Assembly: GCA_026214975.1 (NCBI GenBank)
Contig: CM047810.1
Span: 95,744,316 to 95,808,315 of the forward strand
DNA length: 64,000 nt
Direction: 5' to 3'
Source of the DNA: Gentiana macrophylla
Taxonomy: Eukaryota; Streptophyta; Magnoliopsida; Gentianales; Gentianaceae
A program made the translations under genes and the position numbers. This document shows, piece by piece, positions 57,465-64,000 of this stretch; positions within the stretch are counted from its first letter, which is position 1, and every line of letters starts with the position of its first letter. The notes beneath the pieces were generated by a model that saw only the letters and a program-made list of their open reading frames with translations, ran no database searches and had not been told where the DNA came from.

Positions 57465-57477
57465 TGGTATCGGTCAC
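57465..57477 (+). other. Primer-binding site of the LARD-like element
   Basis: TGGTATCGGTCAC one base after the LTR end. The first seven bases match the initiator tRNA-Met complement (TGGTATCAGAGC); the rest has diverged. Confidence 0.75.
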
Positions 57478-59785
57478 TGAGTTGATCTATATTTATACGT
57501 ATAAAATATTAGATCTGTGAGTGGAAAACATATAGCTTTTATTGTCCAATTTCTTAATTTGGCCAATGCATGTTTATATATATTTATGTTGTTGCGATTG
57601 TTGTGGTTTGAAGAGATGGATTGGGGTACAGATTCGCTCATATGAAGATAGGAAATTATGTAATTTATCTTTATTGCAATTTTAATTTTCAGAAAAACAG
57701 ATCTATTTAGTAGCTGTTTAGTATTTTACTTTTTCCCGTTGATCGAGCCGTTAAAACAAAGATCCCTCCGGTCAGAATCAAGATCAGAAGATGGTGATTT
57801 ACTCCACAAATTTTGGCATCGATCAGAGTCCGTTTCGATATCCGTTCGTTGCTGCGAAGATGCTGCTGTAACAGAAAAACGCTGGATTCACAGAAACTCT
57901 ATCTGTGACTTCCTCGATTTTCTGGGAGAGTTTGGACCGTTGAAACGCAAATCCGACCGTTCAGATTGATAAAATTGGAGTTCTGGACGTGTGATAAAAT
58001 TTTAGGTCGATCGGGATTCATGTAGATTCCCGATCTGCCTCGGGAAGTCTTTGATGCGCTGCAGTCAAAGTCAGATTCAGCATCAAGTTGGGCGGCTAAC
58101 TGGAGAAAATTGGTAAGTCAAAGCACCGATCCAACCGTCCATATTGAAGATCGAGAGGTGAAGAACATATCTGGAAAGTTTCGTCCCGATCCGAGTCCGT
58201 TTGGTATGCCGATCGTCGAAGAGTTCGAACAGCTACAGATTTTCTTAGAAAGTAGTAAACCCTAGTTAGGGTTTTGTTTTTTTTATTTTCTAATAGATTA
58301 GATACGGAAGTGCCAACGATCCATCTCGGTGTTTAAATTTTCCGCAATTTATTTTTATGTGTTTGATCATAAAATAGATATAAAATCGAATGGCCATGAC
58401 ATGCATCATATCATAAATCCACTCCATGCATACATGTAGAATTTTAATTTTGGTAATTAAAATAGGCATGTATACAAACTCGTGTAATTAGTTGAAATTT
58501 AATTAATACGTGGTAATTAATTAATTTAGTAACTAATTAAAGATCCGAGGACGGGTTATGAAATCGTTAAGTTTTCGGTGTGTGTTCTCGTGAACCGCCT
58601 TAAAGCCCAAACGAGATCACGTTTTCGATTCGTAGTGTCTGAGATTGAATGATGGTAAAAGAACAATAAATCTTGGATAAAAACGGTTCGCCCACTAAGG
58701 TTGGGTGGTCAATCGAGCTAGGCTCGACCGACTTAACCTCCTAGTGTGATGTATGCACGGGGTCCGGCAAGACTAAGCCACAGCGGAGAGCAGAGGGGTG
58801 ATTCCTTCTTATCTCAATGGAAACATCTTGACCCGATTTCGTCCGATCGTCACATATGTTCCAACGAATAGGACGGGTGGGCTTGCCTACGTTACCGACA
58901 CCATTCGAATCCTTGATTTGATGTGCTTTTATGTTAACATCAAAAGACGTGGTTAGTTAAACCACCACCACTTCCAAATTATTGAGTGGGAGCGGGAGGC
59001 GACAACCAACCCCACGGCCTCTACTATAGATACAAGTAAGTGAGAGAAGGGTGATGCCTCGCGGGCGCTTTTGATTTCGTCCCCCTAAGGATGGTGTTCA
59101 CCTATCAACATTCATGGCTTGGTCTCCGAAAGGATAGGATTTACTGGTACTCGTCGGGTCACCGACCTATCCTAAGACGGCACACTCGGGGCGTACCTAA
59201 GAGATCCGATATAGTAGGTCACACTCATCATGGGTATTCTTGATAATATCTAGGCTAAAAAAGGAAGGTAGTCAATGAATAAAGGGATGTTCAATTCTCG
59301 TGGGATGTTCGATTCTCACAAGTTATTCATTGATGAGATTGTCTCGATTTAACCGTCATCTCTTTGACCTACCCTAAGGCGGCACTGAGATGCGAGGTTA
59401 AAACCTTGGAATGGTAGAGTAGACTTACTTATAGTTTACAATTCCTAAAATAAAATAATATAGTAGTGTTAAACTTGAATTAATACATGTCATTTTATTT
59501 ACAGCATTATATCCCTTACTAAATTGCTTAAAATTTATAATTGACTAGTATTGACTTCGTTAAAAAGTGGAAAGTAACTAGGACGTTGAACTATTTAATC
59601 GATAATGCAATTAATTTTCGGAAGAGATATTTTCTCTTAAGCCTTTTAAACACCAGAGTGACATACAGGTATGTCACTGGTGTCATTCGTGTCAAACGGA
59701 AGACAAACTTAGTTTGATCAAAGACAAATTCGGACTTTGAAATTCTTCTAGTGAATTTTGAGTGTGTAGTAATTACACAAGTAAT
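57478..59785 (+). other. LARD-like internal region, 5' half, non-coding
   Basis: A leader with repeated GATCCGACCGTTCAGA/GATCCAACCGTCCATA-type phrases (about 57750-58200) is followed by a GC-richer stretch (58540-59440). The latter holds the box CACCGACCTATCC-AAGACGGCACACTCG at about 59160-59190 and a shorter variant at about 59376-59400. Open frames (57739-57969) have no known motif. Confidence 0.6.
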
Positions 59786-60165
59786 TTTCTAATTAAAAAA
59801 ATCGGAAAATCATGAAGTGTTACTAGTTGGACGATATTTGGAATCGATGAACTAGTGGGAGCTTTATGATTTGTTGTTTTTCTAGAACATTAGAAAAGTG
59901 TAAGTGACTACACACGTAATCGCTCTAATTGAAAAACCGGAAAGTCATGAAGCGCCGCTAGTTGGACGATATTTGGAATCGATGAACTAGTGGGAGTTCT
60001 ATGATTTGTTGTTTTTCTGGAAACATTGGAACTATAAGATTTTTCTAATCGGAAAAAAATCGGAAAATCATAAAGCATTGCTCGTTAGACGGTATTTGGA
60101 ACCGATAAACTAGTGGGAGCTTTAATGTTATGATTTATTGTTTTTTCTGGTATATTAGACAATCC
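59786..60165 (+). repeat. Three diverged tandem ~130-bp units
   Basis: The unit with CTAGTTGGACGATATTTGGA and GATGAACTAGTGGGAGCTTT then TGATTTGTTGTTTTTCT occurs at about 59820, 59955 and 60075, progressively diverged. A 17-bp tandem copy of CCCACGGTTCAAGAGTA follows at about 60200-60235. Confidence 0.82.
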
Positions 60166-63100
60166 GAGAAGTCCAGACGAGTAACACTCGAAATAGACAT
60201 CCCACGGTTCAAGAGTATCCCACGGTTCAAGAGTAGTGTCTACTCAAACGAACCGCTGGTTCAAGACTGTTTCCATTCACGGAAAGTCAAGAATGAGAGA
60301 ATATGTCTAAAAGTGTTAGTCATCTAAACTGAGAAAATTTTAAGGCTGAACCGACAATTAATTAAACTGAAAATCATAGGATAAGGACAGTGATTTTGGA
60401 TCACCAACCTATGGATCCTTGGCGATTTTCTCGAGCTAAGTTCTTTGGCAGAACAAGGTAGCAGTGCATTTAACGATTAAAGGAGTAAACAACGGGCAGT
60501 TAATTTTAGCTAGAATAGTGGGAGTGATATAAGGAAATGAATCTCGGATTCAATCCTTGGATATCGCGGAAAAATTATTTTCTGTTTAAGATTCGTTGGA
60601 ACGAATGGATTTACCTTATATTCGATAATTTGTTTGTCGTATAGAAAGTGAATATACCATTTGTAGTCATTTAATCCAAGACTCGGACTTTTGTTTGATA
60701 AAGTCAAAACCACTTAGAACTGCTGAAATATGTATATAAAACACATCTTAAGAACTATTAAAAGCAATTGGTTTCTATATTTAGATAAACGCTTCTTCAT
60801 ATTCCATAGTTAGTGCATAGTCCCTAAAAGACAAGACCTGAAGCCTGGCTCAGGGTGATTCTTTTCTCCCAGTCTGGTTAGATTGTCTCAAAGTTTCAAT
60901 GACTAAGTTTCCTTTCAATCGGGAAAGGATAATGGATATAAAGAAGTAACATAGCTTGTTCATGACGACCTTCGGGGTCTGATGAAAGATACGAGCTAGT
61001 AGGAGCTTCCGAGTAGTGACTTCTTGTCTGATAACTATTCAAACACTCCGGTAAGTTTATCCAAAATATTTTGAGGTTTCTCTGTTTTCAACAGAGATAG
61101 AGTATTCTATACTCAGAAATGGGCCATCACATAGTCCTCGAGACTGATGCTCAGCCTGCCTCATTGTGACATGTTCTCACTAAGTGAGAAACCGTTAAAT
61201 TGCCTTACATAGTTTTAGATGTGCTACAATACACTGCTTAACTCAATAAAGATATTGGAAGCGAAATAACGGTTTACATTGAAATGTAAGACCGAGAAGT
61301 CTACCTAGAATATGCTTTGGAATTTACGGATAAGGTGTGGATTCGGTTCACCCCACTTCCATAAATATAAGCGTTTAGCACACGGTGCTTGAAGGTAAGA
61401 CTGGTAATTTTGCGCATCCGTTCGGTCAATGACCATTCGTGATATATCTTTTTAAACTATTGAGTATAAAGGTTAGTTATAAGATTCTTGAAATCAGGAA
61501 GGGACAGTTATACTGTTGCATCCTTCCATGATAGAGTCCATGAACAACAAAACCTTAAACCTTGAAGTACATTTACTAAAGGTAGTTACTAACTGATTAA
61601 AATCAGACCACGTCCAACATCGGTTGTTGGTGATAACACTAAATACTACTAAACTAGATCAGAATTTCGATCCACCCAGTAAGTATTGGGAGTATGGTTT
61701 ATCCATTACCCATTACGGGTTCTGCGGACTTTGTAGTCTGAGGATCGATTGATGACCTATGGCTCTTTTGTGAGCAGATAGATTACGATTATAGAGGTTG
61801 GTTTATTAGCCATAACCCCGTGAATGGAGTTCGCACTCCAGATTCTGTTTCATACTCTTGTAGAACCACCGAGCGCCTCAGCCCAAAGTGGGAGTAATTG
61901 GATCTACATGGAAAAGAGTGGAATGAATAGGAAAGTTTATCTTTCCGAGCAAAGCTTGAGTGGTCTCAGGGTAATTCCTTAAGAAGTAGAGAGTTAATCG
62001 GACCTTGAACTCTCTTGCCACTTAGTATTGCTTGATTTCGTTCAAAAGCGTAAAAATGGGTGATTCCTCGAGACTTTCTTGCCAAACAAACGGAGTCCGG
62101 ATTCATTCGAACAAAAGGGTATTGCCTTATGAACTTATGACAGATGACTGTCAAGGCTTATGTCCTTTTGTGGATAAAAAGCAAACCTCTCGGTCATTGG
62201 AAGTCATATATTTCTACAATATGTGGATTTGACTGAGAATATTGATAAGTCTTTTATAGACTGGATATCAATTTTAGTACTGATGAGTGAATATATACAT
62301 ACATATTAGTGTTTGTGAAGGATAACTTTGCACGGTTGGAATCAAGCGTGGGTGTGTTATCTCAAGTCGAATCTAACAATGCCACAATTCTCTCGCAGCA
62401 GGATTTGGACAACATTCTTAAGAGTTTGACTCGGTCGAATTCATTAGAATCGATCCACTGGTTTCCCATCCATCTTATTGGTTAAGATGATGCATCTGTA
62501 TGCAAGATTCAACGAGGAAGTTCTACCCTATGCCTCAGAATGACTCTTCAAATCTTCGGATCAAGAGAAATAGGATAGATTCTCTTTCTAGTAAGAGATG
62601 GTCGAGGTTATTGAACGTCAACTTTGATCGAATCTTAGATTCGGCGGTTAACAAAGCAAGTTTAGTATGTCCTTTAGTATCTTGAGAGAACGAGGAACAA
62701 TATGCGGACATATTCATGTGTGAACTTGGATATGTGATATACATCGATTTTGACTTTAAGTCGATTGAGGATGATCGTTAAGTCGATCTCGGGCTCAGTG
62801 TTTACTCGAGCACCACATGATTAGATGGACCGTAACGTTTCGATTCTACGGATCGTCTTGAGCCGACAACCTGACTAATCATTAAGACCCATGACATTTA
62901 GATGTAGGTGCTCCCGAGTCACCGACCTATCCTACGACGGCATACTCGGAGTGTACTTTGGAATCGAAATGGTTATGATATGCTTAATGGGTACTAGAAT
63001 ACGGGATGGGTCTCCATTGCTTTAGAGCAAGTGGGAGATGTAGTTTGTTGTATTTTAAATAATAGGGTGTGCTCTAAAACAATTAATCACATGCTTTTGC
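60166..63100 (+). other. LARD-like internal region, 3' half, non-coding
   Basis: No gag, protease, integrase, RT or RNase H motif could be read on either strand. A box near 62919-62956 (CACCGACCTATCC-ACGACGGCATACTCG) repeats the one at 59160. Frames at 62032-62232 and 62500-62744 have no recognisable motif. Confidence 0.6.
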
Positions 63101-63111
63101 AAGTGGGAGAT
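63101..63111 (+). other. Polypurine tract (with upstream duplicate)
   Basis: AAGTGGGAGAT lies directly before the LTR start TGTTAGG. The same 11 bases, in GCAAGTGGGAGAT, occur 72 bp upstream at 63029-63039. Confidence 0.85.
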
Positions 63112-64000
63112 TGTTAGGTGTGATGCCCGAAAGACAATTTTTGTAATTGTTTTATTTAATAAATGAAATGATATTATTATTCATATTTATTATTCTCATA
63201 TCACCGATGTGACAATAGTATTTACACTACTGTAAAACCCTAAAGTATATCGTTTATGTAATCACTTAACTCAAGTGTATGGTATATACACGGGAGGATT
63301 GAGTTAGTGAAGATGTACTTAAAATACAATTAGCCCATAGTGAAGTTAATCGAGAGTATCGGGTCTCTCCTTTAACGTGCTATTAATGCGCTGAGAACAC
63401 AATAGGTGTGATTGTCTTATCGGACTTTCGGTTAAGAGAACTAGTGAGGCATTTATATATGATAGATATATCATATAATTTGGACCGATTTGATTAGAGT
63501 TCACGATATAATTCCGTGAATTGAGAATTCTTATCGAATCAATGGATGATCATATTTATGGATATATCTTAATCTCGAGGTGATCACGATCCAAGCGCTT
63601 GAATCGTTATGAAGTTTGACTTGACGGTTAAGGATTACACCGAGTGCGTGGTCCGAATTACCCCATCTTGGCATTGTCTTGGATTGAGTGAGTAGTACGT
63701 GTTATCACATATACGGAATCCATTCCTTCCATTTCGGAAGCGAGATAGACACGATTCCTTATTTGTTAATCCTAGAAACCGATCGATCCATGGAGTTCAT
63801 ATTACACTCGATTAGCTACGGTGAGTTGTATGAATTAATTGATCACTAGGGGTTAATGGTAAATAAGGATAAGAGGTTCTAAAAGGGTTAACGGTAACTT
63901 CCCGATTTAGAATGAACGATCTATGGAGGATTAATCCATATGTAATGATTATATCAATGGACGCTTATTATCATTCTCGTGAGAGATAAATATAATCTCA
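63112..64000 (+). repeat. 3' LTR of the LARD-like element (partial)
   Basis: This is a copy of 55602-56520, cut by the window edge. It differs from the 5' LTR mainly by many 1-2-bp changes (for example TCCGGACTTT versus TCGGACTTT and GAATCAGTATG versus GAATCGTTATG). Confidence 0.92.

Larger units (their letters stand above)
55602..64000 (+). mobile_element. Non-autonomous (LARD-like) LTR retrotransposon, runs off the window
   Basis: The 5' LTR (55602-57463) starts TGTTAGGTGTGATGCCCGAA. A primer site follows at 57465. The internal region (57464-63111) has no recognisable gag or pol and no frame over 80 codons. A polypurine tract (63101-63111) precedes a second LTR with the same start at 63112, which continues past 64000. 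The left flank is GTTTA (55597-55601); its duplicate would be outside the window. The LTR is related to element A. Confidence 0.87.

Noticed and set aside
57739..57969. 76-codon frame in the LARD-like interior
   Set aside because: No motif, no splice context, and it overlaps repeated GATCCGACCGTTCAGA-type leader phrases.

Overview
This window is nuclear DNA of a flowering plant, most likely a eudicot; I cannot name the species. The evidence is plant-specific repeat families (Sirevirus-type Ty1/copia, Athila/Tat-type Ty3/gypsy, L1-type LINE, CACTA/En-Spm, Mutator-type, hAT), GT-AG introns, AT-rich spacers and long (TA)n runs. Almost everything is transposable element sequence. I find one convincing host gene: a small three-exon LEA-like gene at 44037-45481 (+) whose exons are too short to stand out as open frames. 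I see no tRNA, rRNA, CRISPR or organellar sequence.

Left block, 1-31148: a nest of insertions that can be ordered by target-site duplications (TSDs). A hAT-type transposase gene (BED zinc-finger fragment, minus, 30127-30334) was hit by LTR element 'A' (minus), whose 5' LTR is now in three pieces: 196-597, 22978-23319 and 29119-30126. That LTR was entered by a Sirevirus-type copia element (598-22972, minus, TSD AAATC) and by an L1-type LINE (23320-29101, plus, 17-bp TSD). The copia gag gene was then entered by a gypsy element (9427-20300, minus, TSD ATGAC). The copia element carries an env-like open frame after pol. All of these have broken reading frames.

Middle block, 31199-43062: a gypsy-type LTR (31199-31967 and 40652-41010) is split by a 2-kb-class solo LTR 'B' (31973-40646, TSD CTTAG). 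LTR B was itself hit by a Helitron-like or otherwise unclassified 4-kb segment between two (TA)n runs, by a Mutator-like element (37204-38546, 9-bp TSD) and by a foldback/MITE-like element (38569-39810). A second copy of LTR B lies at 41801-43062, with its terminus repeated in inverted orientation at the far end.

Gene island, 43063-47295: the LEA-like gene, a gypsy-type LTR remnant (minus) and a short unidentified exon-like tract.

Right block, 47296-64000: a CACTA transposon starts at 47296. It has subterminal boxes, a tandem array of about twelve ~145-bp units, a pyrimidine/proline-rich leader and a multi-exon transposase-associated gene. It is cut at about 54107 by a minus-strand copia element (LTR plus RNase H remnant). 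That element is cut at 55602 by a plus-strand LTR element of the same LTR family as A, with a 1.86-kb LTR, a tRNA-Met-type primer site, a 5.6-kb internal region with no recognisable gag or pol, and a second LTR running off the window. The last element looks like a non-autonomous (LARD-like) retrotransposon.

I did not find a new multi-gene functional system. The most useful observations are the LEA-like gene, the TSD-ordered nest, the non-coding LTR element, the satellite inside the CACTA element, and a pattern of small indels suggesting that part of the apparent decay may be assembly error.
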